A stretch of DNA of 32,527 nt from Ignavibacteriales bacterium (GTDB lineage Bacteria; Bacteroidota; Ignavibacteria; T3Sed10-11), in contig PWXV01000007.1 of NCBI GenBank assembly GCA_003568415.1, positions 1 to 32,527 of the forward strand, in the 5' to 3' direction. Both the position numbers and the translations under genes were made by a program. Below the pieces are notes generated by a model that saw nothing but the letters and a program-made list of their open reading frames with translations, did no database searches and had not been told where the DNA came from. Below are positions 24,702 through 31,970 of the stretch, piece after piece; positions within the stretch are counted from its first letter, which is position 1, and each line of letters starts with the position of its first letter.

Positions 24702-26132
24702 ATGAGCATATTAGATTTTGATGATTTCAAGGATGATTGGGAAGACTCCGGAGATAATTCCGATAAGTCCGGACGCTTTGAAGAACAGGTACGCAAATTA
24801 AAAGAGCGATTAAATAACTCTGGTACCATTACAAATCTGGAAGCACTCGATGAAATTGTAAACTTTTACCTTGACAACGAGCGTTTCGAGGAGGCGTTGC
24901 ATTTTATCGATCTCCTCATTAAGCACATCCCCTATAGTGCCGATATCTGGCAGCGTAAAGGTATGGCGCTGAATAACCTGTATCGATACGAAGAGGCACT
25001 TACTTGTTATGATCAGGCCATGACCCTGAACCCCGTGGATTCCGATCTGCTCATCAACCGCGGTATCACGCTTGACAATATGAACCGGCTTGAAGACGCT
25101 GTCGAATGCTTCGATCGCGCCCTTGAGCTTGATCCTGCCAATGAAGAGGCACTATTCAATAAAGCAGTTTCGTTTGAGAAAATGGAGCGTTACGAGGATG
25201 CGGTACATATTTTAAAATATCTGGTTGAAGGAAATCCGGAAAACAAAGAAGCGTGGTATGAACTCGGGTTCTGTTACGATTTTCTCGATCGACTGGAAGA
25301 ATCCCTCGAAGCATACGACAGGAACATCGATCTTGATCCTTATAATTATAACGCCTGGTATAACCGTGGTATTATTTTAAACAGGCTCGGAAGATACCGG
25401 AAAGCAGTCGACAGCTACGATATGGCCCTGGCTATCAACGAAAAATTTTCTGCCGCCTGGTACAACAAAGGCAATGCATGTGCTAATATGGGACGTCTGC
25501 ACGAGGCACTTACCTGCTATAAAGAAACACTCAGACTTGATCCGGATGATGTTGCGGCGTGGCACAATATGGGCAATGCTCACGAAGAACTCAACCAGTA
25601 CCGGGAAGCTATCAAATGCTTCACCAATGCAATAAAAATCGATAAAAACCACTACGAATCATACTTCGGACGGGGTAGCTGCTACGATTCACTCGAACAA
25701 TATACACGTGCACTCAATGATTACAACCGTGCGTTGAATATTAACCGTGATTATCCTGAATTATGGTATGCCAAAGCGGATGCCGAATACAATCTCGGTA
25801 AACTATGGGAGTCTATTTCAAGCTACCGGATGGTAACAAAGCTTGACCCGCATAATACCGAGGTGTGGATTGACCTCGGCTCCACATTGTACGAGTATGG
25901 CAATCCCGAAGAAGCACTTACCGTACTCAACACCGCTATTGAACTGGAAAGCGATTCGTACGAACCGTATTATATCAAAGGTAAAGTACTGCTCTCAATG
26001 CGCCGCTACGTCGATGCAATGGAAGCATTCAAGCGAAGCTTTGACTGTGATAACTCGAAAATCAAAGAATTTGAAGAAGAATACGCCAATAATCCGATGT
26101 TGAAAAAACTGCTACGGTTGATAAAAAAATAA
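24702..26132 (+). CDS. Tetratricopeptide repeat protein
   Basis: A 476-residue cytoplasmic protein made almost wholly of TPR helical pairs: about eleven 34-residue repeats from about residue 45 to 455, with recurring W-Y-N-K-G and A-I/L-x-L-D-P patterns (for example AWYNRGIILNRLGRY, AWYNKGNACANMGRL, AWHNMGNAHEELNQY). The first 30 residues are acidic and without repeats. No signal peptide or enzymatic domain is seen, so it is presumably a scaffold for protein-protein contacts. It ends 1 nt before aroE and is the first gene of that operon. GGGGATT before the ATG is the probable ribosome binding site. Confidence 0.93.
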   Translation: MSILDFDDFKDDWEDSGDNSDKSGRFEEQVRKLKERLNNSGTITNLEALDEIVNFYLDNERFEEALHFIDLLIKHIPYSADIWQRKGMALNNLYRYEEALTCYDQAMTLNPVDSDLLINRGITLDNMNRLEDAVECFDRALELDPANEEALFNKAVSFEKMERYEDAVHILKYLVEGNPENKEAWYELGFCYDFLDRLEESLEAYDRNIDLDPYNYNAWYNRGIILNRLGRYRKAVDSYDMALAINEKFSAAWYNKGNACANMGRLHEALTCYKETLRLDPDDVAAWHNMGNAHEELNQYREAIKCFTNAIKIDKNHYESYFGRGSCYDSLEQYTRALNDYNRALNINRDYPELWYAKADAEYNLGKLWESISSYRMVTKLDPHNTEVWIDLGSTLYEYGNPEEALTVLNTAIELESDSYEPYYIKGKVLLSMRRYVDAMEAFKRSFDCDNSKIKEFEEEYANNPMLKKLLRLIKK

Positions 26133-26133
26133 C

Positions 26134-27006
26134 ATGCATCGTGGCATAGCACTCTTCGGCAATAACATCTCCTATACTATCTCGCCAATTATCCATAACA
26201 CCGCTTTCAGAATTTGTGATTTACCGTTTCTTTACATAACCGCTGATATTGAACCCGCCCGGTTCAATAAAGCGATAGAGGCGGCACAGATTTTGAATTT
26301 TGCCGGCGCAAATGTAACTATTCCCTTCAAAGAAACTGTGTTGAATTTTACGACATCGCTCTCCGAATCGGCAAAAAAAATTGGGGCAGTAAATACCATA
26401 CATTTCGATAAAGGAAAGGTATTGGGCGAAAATACCGATAGTGTAGGATTTTACCGGGCATATACGAACGAACTTAAATCACTGGAGAACAAGGTCATAG
26501 TCATTATCGGATCCGGGGGCGCCGCCCGTGCCGTTTGCGATACATTAATTACTAACATATCACCTGCGAGAATCCTTATTGCAAACAGAAATGTCGAACG
26601 GGCAGAACAGCTTGTCGGGCATCTTAAAAAAAGTTACAATTATGACAATGCTGTTGCACTAGGGATGAATTCTACTGCATTACAACAAGCAATTGAAGAA
26701 GCAACAGGCATAATCCAAACAACACCTGTCGGGTCCGGCAGATATGCAGATCAAAGCCCGGTGGCGGAATCATTCAAATTTAACAGTGAACAAATAGTAA
26801 TCGATCTGATATATAATCCGGTTGAGACACTTTTTCTGAAGCAGGCAGGGCGTGCCGGAGCGCGAACCCGTAACGGGATTTCCATGTTATTACATCAGGC
26901 AGCCTTTTCATTCACATTATGGACCGGGGTTACATTCCCGATGGATGAAGTAACTCCCGTCGTGATGAAACACATAAAACAGAGAACACAAGAGGAAAGT
27001 GCATGA
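26134..27006 (+). CDS. aroE: Shikimate dehydrogenase AroE
   Basis: NADPH-dependent reduction of 3-dehydroshikimate in aromatic amino acid synthesis. The 290 residues show the shikimate-binding TISP (15-18; a TxS in place of the usual SxS), catalytic K66 in NVTIPFKE, D102 in GENTDS, the nucleotide-binding GSGGAAR (126-132), ANRN, and DLIYNPVETLFL. A non-canonical Thr in the carboxylate-binding pair is a small variation. It starts 1 nt after the TPR gene without a Shine-Dalgarno and overlaps larE by ATGA, so expression is tightly coupled. Confidence 0.94.
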   Translation: MHRGIALFGNNISYTISPIIHNTAFRICDLPFLYITADIEPARFNKAIEAAQILNFAGANVTIPFKETVLNFTTSLSESAKKIGAVNTIHFDKGKVLGENTDSVGFYRAYTNELKSLENKVIVIIGSGGAARAVCDTLITNISPARILIANRNVERAEQLVGHLKKSYNYDNAVALGMNSTALQQAIEEATGIIQTTPVGSGRYADQSPVAESFKFNSEQIVIDLIYNPVETLFLKQAGRAGARTRNGISMLLHQAAFSFTLWTGVTFPMDEVTPVVMKHIKQRTQEESA

Positions 27007-27854
27007 CTGAATTATCAAAAGAACTAACCGCAAAATATCAGATGCTGCAATCGATACTCCGTGAAATGGATAGTCTTGTGATAGGTTATTCAGGTGGTGT
27101 TGATAGTACTCTGTTACTGAAAGTTGCACACGACACATTAGGTGAACGGGTAATCGCAGTAATAGGTCAATCTGAAACGTATCCTACAAGAGAATTTGAA
27201 GAAGCCCGTTCACTCGCACGTGAAATCGGAGCACGGTTTGAAGTAGTAAAAACTGAAGAAACAGATGTATTGAAATTCAAGGAAAATCCACCGGACCGGT
27301 GCTATTTCTGTAAGACCGAATTATTCGGAAAAGTAAAGGAAATTGCTGAAAGAGAAGGTATACAATGGATTGCCGACGGCTCGAATGTGGATGACCGTGG
27401 TGATTTTCGTCCCGGCATGGCAGCTAATCGTGAAAAAAATGTCCGATCGCCGCTTCTTGAGGCACATATGACAAAGGATGACATACGCAATCTTTCGAGA
27501 CTCCTTCATCTTCGAACATGGGATAAACAATCATTCGCCTGTCTCTCTTCCCGGTTCCCGTATGGTCAGTCGATAAACAAACAAAAACTTTCCAAGATTG
27601 ATCTTGCCGAGAATGTATTGCGCGACAGCGGGTTCACCTATTTCCGGGCACGCCATCACGATGACCGGACAGTCCGCATTGAGGTCGGACCGGATGAAAT
27701 TAAACGATTTGCCGATGATTCATTCAGAGAGAACATCGTATCTGCATTGAAAGAGATCGGGTTTACCTACATAACACTCGATTTGCTCGGCTTCCGTTCC
27801 GGAAGCATGAACGAAGTATTGACCGACGAAGAAAAGAAGCAATACACACAATGA
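27003..27854 (+). CDS. larE: LarE-type ATP-dependent sulfur transferase
   Basis: Member of the PP-loop family that inserts sulfur into pyridinium carboxylate during synthesis of the nickel-pincer cofactor of lactate racemase. The 283 residues have the PP-loop SGGVDS (30-35), C100 and C103 in RCYFC, and C180 in the FACLSSRFPYG block, where the well-studied Lactobacillus enzyme has its sacrificial cysteine. With C100/C103 it fits the three-cysteine type thought to carry an iron-sulfur cluster and act catalytically. LarB, LarC and racemase genes are not in the window. The assignment to the family is firm; the substrate could differ. It overlaps both neighbours by ATGA. Confidence 0.88.
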   Translation: MTELSKELTAKYQMLQSILREMDSLVIGYSGGVDSTLLLKVAHDTLGERVIAVIGQSETYPTREFEEARSLAREIGARFEVVKTEETDVLKFKENPPDRCYFCKTELFGKVKEIAEREGIQWIADGSNVDDRGDFRPGMAANREKNVRSPLLEAHMTKDDIRNLSRLLHLRTWDKQSFACLSSRFPYGQSINKQKLSKIDLAENVLRDSGFTYFRARHHDDRTVRIEVGPDEIKRFADDSFRENIVSALKEIGFTYITLDLLGFRSGSMNEVLTDEEKKQYTQ

Positions 27855-28309
27855 GTGATAAAAGTCCACTGAAAATTCTCCAGCAATATGCATCACAGTT
27901 TCGTCTTATTGCATTTTTGATATCTACTTTTTCAGTCATTTTTTTGGGGTTTATGCTATTTATAGGAGAACAGCGAATGGTAGACCCGCAAATGTTCTCC
28001 GTCTTTTATCTGGGTATTGTTATCGGAGCAGTTCAGGTGCCCCTGTCATTTTATATCTGGAAATATATACCGCAACGGCTACCCCCGAAGTTAACCGAGC
28101 ATATGCTCGTAACCGGATTCCGTATGACAATGGTAATCGCATTCCTGTTATGTCTCGGTGTTGTCTTGTTTGCAGGTCTCGCAGCGGTCATAAGCGGATA
28201 TTCATACCCTTCTGCTATTCTCGGCGGTATCGCACTGGGATCGATGTTATTTCACTGGCCCGGGAATAAGAGATTCATTGATTTTCTTGATTCTCTCCAA
28301 TTGCGTTAA
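27851..28309 (+). CDS. Four-helix integral membrane protein of unknown function
   Basis: I do not recognise this 152-residue protein. Four hydrophobic segments are visible (about 17-38, 46-68, 91-113 and 117-135), with short polar ends; the N-terminus is cytoplasmic by charge. No motif points to a transporter or enzyme. It overlaps the larE stop by ATGA and is the last gene of the TPR-aroE-larE operon. About 25 nt after its stop a new promoter for perR begins. Confidence 0.8.
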   Translation: MSDKSPLKILQQYASQFRLIAFLISTFSVIFLGFMLFIGEQRMVDPQMFSVFYLGIVIGAVQVPLSFYIWKYIPQRLPPKLTEHMLVTGFRMTMVIAFLLCLGVVLFAGLAAVISGYSYPSAILGGIALGSMLFHWPGNKRFIDFLDSLQLR

Positions 28310-28333
28310 AAATCAAAAATTACAATAAAGGTC

Positions 28334-28362
28334 TTGACAATGAGTATTGATTTTAATATATT
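28334..28362 (+). promoter_or_regulatory. Strong promoter of perR-ferritin
   Basis: TTGACA (28334-28339) and TATATT (28357-28362) are exactly 17 nt apart. Transcription would start near 28369, directly on the operator-like palindromes, with a leader of about 48 nt. Confidence 0.65.
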
Positions 28363-28369
28363 ATTAACC

Positions 28370-28403
28370 AATAATTATTATTAATTAGTTGTTATTATCA
28401 ACT
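28370..28403. promoter_or_regulatory. Two candidate PerR operators
   Basis: A perfect 10-bp palindrome AATAATTATT (28370-28379) lies at the predicted transcription start. A second palindrome, AGTTG-N7-CAACT (28387-28403), can be read as a 7-1-7 inverted repeat with one mismatch, the symmetry of Fur/PerR boxes. Both lie where binding would block perR transcription, suggesting autorepression. Confidence 0.45.
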
Positions 28404-28416
28404 GCATGCGATTATT

Positions 28417-28866
28417 ATGATAGATCGATTTATTCAAATATGTAAAGAGGCAAATCTGAACATTACGCCTCAGCGGATCGTGATATACAAGGAATTACTG
28501 AACCATCACGAACATCCCGATGCAGAGACGATATACCGGCGGGTGAAAGAGCAATTCCCGACTATATCCCTCGCGACTATCTATAAAACACTCGATACAT
28601 TTGTGAAGATCGGATTGCTTTCTCCGTTCCGGTCGGGAGCCGGCACGACCCGCTATGACACGAACATAGAACATCATCATCACCTGGTCTGTATTCACTG
28701 CGACAAAGTCATTGATATATCACACGATGCACTTGCAAATTTGCCGATTGAATCGCTTCCGCTTGAGGACTTTCAGGTCATAAACCACCAGGTTGAGATA
28801 AAAGGTGTATGCGGAGATTGTCAGAAGAAATCAAAACAAACTATGAAATCGCAAACCACAAACTAA
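28417..28866 (+). CDS. perR: Peroxide-sensing regulator PerR (Fur family)
   Basis: Metal-dependent repressor that senses peroxide through oxidation of iron-liganding histidines. Measured against Bacillus PerR, every regulatory ligand is in register with a constant offset of four: H33, D81, H87, H89 and D100. The four structural zinc cysteines C92, C95, C132 and C135 are also in exact register. D100, in KVIDI, is the residue that separates PerR from Fur (which has Glu), so this is PerR rather than Fur or Zur. The 149-residue protein begins at 28417 behind a strong promoter with palindromes, and a ferritin-like gene follows 18 nt after its stop, an expected target. Confidence 0.92.
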   Translation: MIDRFIQICKEANLNITPQRIVIYKELLNHHEHPDAETIYRRVKEQFPTISLATIYKTLDTFVKIGLLSPFRSGAGTTRYDTNIEHHHHLVCIHCDKVIDISHDALANLPIESLPLEDFQVINHQVEIKGVCGDCQKKSKQTMKSQTTN

Positions 28867-28884
28867 ATGCACGAGGAGGAATAT

Positions 28885-29307
28885 ATGGATAAGCAGAAAC
28901 TGATCGAAGGATTGAATGAAGACTTATCAAAAGAATTAGGTGCAGCCATCCGGTATATGTATCAAACAGCAATAGCCGAAGGATTTAACGGCGAAGAACT
29001 ACGTGAAATCCTTCGTCCCGATATCAACGAAGAAATTGCACACGCAACTTATTTAATGGACAAGATCTATGCACTCGGCGGAACTCCAACGACTAAACCT
29101 GCCGATTTTGAGAAACATACAAATGTAAAGGAAATGCTCGAATATGATCTTAAAATGGAGCGTGAAGATATTGAAAACTATAAAAAACGCGTCGAACAAG
29201 CTGACGCCGTCGGTGAAGTCGGATTAAAAGTTAAACTGGAAGATATTATTGCCGAAGAGACGGATCACGCTGAACAGATTGAGAGGATTTTGAGGGGATT
29301 GAAGTAA
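28885..29307 (+). CDS. Ferritin-like diiron protein
   Basis: A 140-residue four-helix protein of the ferritin-like superfamily, which oxidises and stores iron or protects from peroxide. Candidate ligands: E17, E50-x2-H53, E94/E97 and E125-x2-H128, the two ExxH pairs being typical. The length and the spacing resemble bacterioferritin-like or DUF-type ferritins; no heme methionine is obvious. I start it at the ATG at 28885, which has a strong GAGGAGG 5 nt upstream; an ATG at 28867 directly behind the perR stop would add six residues but has no ribosome binding site. Co-transcription with perR implies control by peroxide and iron. Confidence 0.88.
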   Translation: MDKQKLIEGLNEDLSKELGAAIRYMYQTAIAEGFNGEELREILRPDINEEIAHATYLMDKIYALGGTPTTKPADFEKHTNVKEMLEYDLKMEREDIENYKKRVEQADAVGEVGLKVKLEDIIAEETDHAEQIERILRGLK

Positions 29308-29327
29308 GCGAAAAGTATAATAACCGT

Positions 29328-29376
29328 AGAGAATGCAGAGGTTATAATGCACGGAAATCGTAACCTCTGCTTCTCT
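29328..29376. terminator. Bidirectional terminator between convergent operons
   Basis: Arms 29328-29344 and 29361-29376 form a 16-bp stem with a single bulged T, including ten perfect central pairs (GCAGAGGTTA with TAACCTCTGC), around a 16-nt loop. It sits between the ends of the ferritin-like gene (plus) and the beta-barrel gene (minus). The flanks are AT-rich on both sides but without long T runs. Confidence 0.75.
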
Positions 29377-29393
29377 GTTAAAATATATAGATC

Positions 29394-29969
29394 CTACCAA
29401 ACCTTTCCTATCTGGACACACACCATATACCCGTAGAATGGCGATATAAAATTAATGTTTCCGTATCCGACAAAACCGAACCCGAGAAGGGGCAGCGGTG
29501 AAACAAATAAATCGATCTCAAGGGGGAAACCGACTGTAGATAGACGAACATCATCTTTTTCTCGAGGTACGTTACCCCGGAGAAAACTCAAGCCCGCCGA
29601 AGCCGAAATTTTAATGTAACGGCTATTTATTGCATAACCGTGTAATAACCCCGCATCGATAAATCCATATGAACCGCTTGATCCGACTGTATCGAGATAA
29701 TCCTGAGAAAAGTATAGAGGTAATTCCACGGCAGTTATCAATCGTACAGTATATTTTGTGTGATCCTTTAGATATGAAAAACCGACTATCCCTGCAATAC
29801 CACCAAACTGTTTACTGCCTGCCAAACCATAGCCTGCATACAACCATCCGTATCTTGAGTTATCATACCAGTTTGCCGTACTGTTATCATTTTCTGATGC
29901 GATACTCTCATATGATAATACAAAAATACTGCTCAAAAATATAAGTGCTACAAATGATTGTAACCGCAT
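29394..29969 (-). CDS. Exported protein, probable outer-membrane beta-barrel
   Basis: Not assigned to a family. The 191 residues start with a signal peptide (about 1-24, cleavage near SIAS/E). The mature part alternates hydrophobic and polar residues with many Gly, Tyr and Phe, as in beta-barrels, and ends on an aromatic residue (QIGKVW), the usual outer-membrane assembly signal. It would form a small barrel of eight strands or so. GGAG lies 5 nt before the ATG. It is the last gene of the minus-strand envelope set and ends 17 nt from the terminator stem. Confidence 0.75.
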   Translation of the reverse strand: MRLQSFVALIFLSSIFVLSYESIASENDNSTANWYDNSRYGWLYAGYGLAGSKQFGGIAGIVGFSYLKDHTKYTVRLITAVELPLYFSQDYLDTVGSSGSYGFIDAGLLHGYAINSRYIKISASAGLSFLRGNVPREKDDVRLSTVGFPLEIDLFVSPLPLLGFGFVGYGNINFISPFYGYMVCVQIGKVW

Positions 29970-30009
29970 TTTTGCTCCGGTATGTGGTTTACATGTCGTC
30001 TCCCGTCAA

Positions 30010-30495
30010 CTACATCGTCATTCCAATATACTGTTCCGATGCCCTCAGCAGAAAAACATCACCACTTTTTGTATCGATAACCCGTACGACCACTTCCACA
30101 AAAACATCCGGACCCCATTTGGGTCCGTTCCGCGCAATTTTTTCCAGTTGATATTCAGGTACAGAATCCGGACGACTTTCATCGGAAAATCTCGATTCCC
30201 AGACTTCATTTTTATGTATCACCCATATTCGAGTGGCATCAATGTCCGGAGGCATAGCCAATGAATCCGCCGCTATTACCCATATGAGTGCAATGAGAGG
30301 TCGCCCATCCGGAGGTGCGACCGGTTGAAAATCACGCCATAAAAAAGTGTCAAGATAGTATTCCCGGTCATCAATCGTAATACGTTCCGGTGCAGCCAAT
30401 AATTCATCGATATCCTTTAACCGGCGCTCGACCGGTTGGACAAGATCACAGGCAGCAAAAAATAAAACAACTATGAATAGAGTTAACATTTTCAT
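30010..30495 (-). CDS. Lipoprotein of unknown function
   Basis: A 161-residue protein with a short lipoprotein signal peptide: basic start, hydrophobic core and the lipobox FAAC, with lipidated cysteine C16. The rest is soluble, acidic and without a motif I recognise; two hydrophobic stretches (ALIWVIA and FVEVVVRVI) are probably buried strands. I start it at 30495, where AGGAG lies 8 nt upstream; the frame runs back to 30543, inside the preceding gene, but that part is not signal-like. It lies 10 nt after the stop of the beta-barrel gene upstream of it. Confidence 0.82.
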   Translation of the reverse strand: MKMLTLFIVVLFFAACDLVQPVERRLKDIDELLAAPERITIDDREYYLDTFLWRDFQPVAPPDGRPLIALIWVIAADSLAMPPDIDATRIWVIHKNEVWESRFSDESRPDSVPEYQLEKIARNGPKWGPDVFVEVVVRVIDTKSGDVFLLRASEQYIGMTM

Positions 30496-30505
30496 ATGTA
30501 ATCTC

Positions 30506-31150
30506 CTAAAAATGAATCCCAATTCCCGCCTCAAACATACCATATTCTTTCGTTACTTTATGGGTACGGACTTCATATTCTCCGCTCCAGGGCATATCGC
30601 TATCTGTCGATAACCAGTGCACCCGACGGAAATTATTATCCACATACCAGCTTTTTCCGGTCGAAAAGGTCAGATAAAACGGAAATGTCGCAGGATTGCC
30701 CAACGGGATCAACATTCCACCCCGGAGCGTGTATGAATAATCGGGTTTAAACGGAAACCATAGCCCGCAATCGGGCAATACATTTCCCCCGGGATATGCA
30801 TCATTAAACGGAACGGAAGCAGCGGCCTGTGTATAGAACATCTGAACGAACGGCAACCGGATTGTTATTCCGCCGCCAAGCTCAAACGAGCTGTGATGGA
30901 ATGACCGTACAAAAACATCGGTACTCAGCAAATCAAACCACCGGCGTTTATACTCAATCTGATGTGCATACTCACCATCATGGTACAGTTGACCTCGGTA
31001 CTCGATATAATTAAGGCCAAATGGCGAGGATGCCGTTTGCCCGGATCGGTTTTCTATGGCGGCAGATAGCTCCGGTTCAATATCCTGTGCAACCGTCATC
31101 ATATTTCCGGTTACACCGACCAATACAATCAAAAGGTATTTAATTTTCAT
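30506..31150 (-). CDS. Exported protein, probable outer-membrane beta-barrel
   Basis: A 214-residue protein with a signal peptide (about 1-22, ending VAQ) and a mature chain rich in aromatic and glycine residues in an alternating pattern, ending in Phe (GIGIHF). This is what one expects for an outer-membrane barrel. I do not recognise a family. The start is one of two adjacent ATGs; GAGGAG is 6 nt before the second (31150), the better distance. It lies between two lipoprotein genes on the same strand. Confidence 0.78.
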   Translation of the reverse strand: MKIKYLLIVLVGVTGNMMTVAQDIEPELSAAIENRSGQTASSPFGLNYIEYRGQLYHDGEYAHQIEYKRRWFDLLSTDVFVRSFHHSSFELGGGITIRLPFVQMFYTQAAASVPFNDAYPGGNVLPDCGLWFPFKPDYSYTLRGGMLIPLGNPATFPFYLTFSTGKSWYVDNNFRRVHWLSTDSDMPWSGEYEVRTHKVTKEYGMFEAGIGIHF

Positions 31151-31220
31151 CATTATCTCCTCATTTCGTAAATCTGTGTATTACTCCGGGTATCAGCTTT
31201 ATCATAAACTATTCCTTCTT

Positions 31221-31967
31221 TTACTGGCGTATCTTAAGAGTATCCACCATCTCACGGGCAATTGAGATTTCCCCGGAGCTTGTATTGATCTTGTATTCAC
31301 TTCTGAAAAGCCGAACCGTTGCCTCATCTGTATAAGCGATAATGCTCGCAAGACCTTCCAGTGCATTGTAGGTTATGTATTCATTCTCTGTATCGACACT
31401 GCGTTCGAGAACAAATGAACCGCCGACAGGCCGGTTCCTGTAATACCAGAGACTATCGAAAAGCAACCGTACGGATTTTGAATCTATGGGACGAAAATTG
31501 AACGTTCCGGCTTCAACAATACCCGGTAAATATCCTTCCGATTGTCCGAAGCTTACTTTTTCAATGTATGAACATGCATGTACCCGCAAAATTATTTCGT
31601 GAGTCGTATCGAAAGCGGTTTCAAACTCGAAATAGGTTTCGGTATGCTTAAGGGGTGATATTTCAGGGTCAGTATAATATTCATCGATAAGGAGGAAAGC
31701 ATCCTCTTCCGTTACAGCGCATGGCTGTTTCCATCTCACGGCACCGGTCTCCGGTACGACAATATTCCGGCCAAGATACCGGATGTAGATATCATGTGAG
31801 ATATGCGATTCATAAAACCCGGGAGGTGTTTTCTCATCTCCATATACAGCATTATACACTGTCTGCTCTAACGGAGACAGCTCACGCTCTTCATCCGGAT
31901 CGACTATATAACATGCCGGTGTTATGCAAAATACCAGGACACAGATTACACCACATTTGGCGTTCAT
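31221..31967 (-). CDS. Lipoprotein of unknown function
   Basis: A 248-residue protein with a lipoprotein signal (lipobox TPAC, lipidated C19), then a mostly acidic, beta-rich domain. No family recognised. The cysteines at about 83 and 132 may form a disulfide, as the mature protein is outside the cytoplasm. It starts 3 nt after the stop of the FecR/TPR gene, so the two are surely co-transcribed. It is followed by a 70-nt gap and the beta-barrel gene. Confidence 0.83.
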   Translation of the reverse strand: MNAKCGVICVLVFCITPACYIVDPDEERELSPLEQTVYNAVYGDEKTPPGFYESHISHDIYIRYLGRNIVVPETGAVRWKQPCAVTEEDAFLLIDEYYTDPEISPLKHTETYFEFETAFDTTHEIILRVHACSYIEKVSFGQSEGYLPGIVEAGTFNFRPIDSKSVRLLFDSLWYYRNRPVGGSFVLERSVDTENEYITYNALEGLASIIAYTDEATVRLFRSEYKINTSSGEISIAREMVDTLKIRQ

Positions 31968-31970
31968 TAC

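Noticed and set aside
28867-28884. Earlier ATG for the ferritin-like gene
   Set aside because: It has no ribosome binding site of its own, and GAGGAGG sits at the right distance for the later ATG at 28885.
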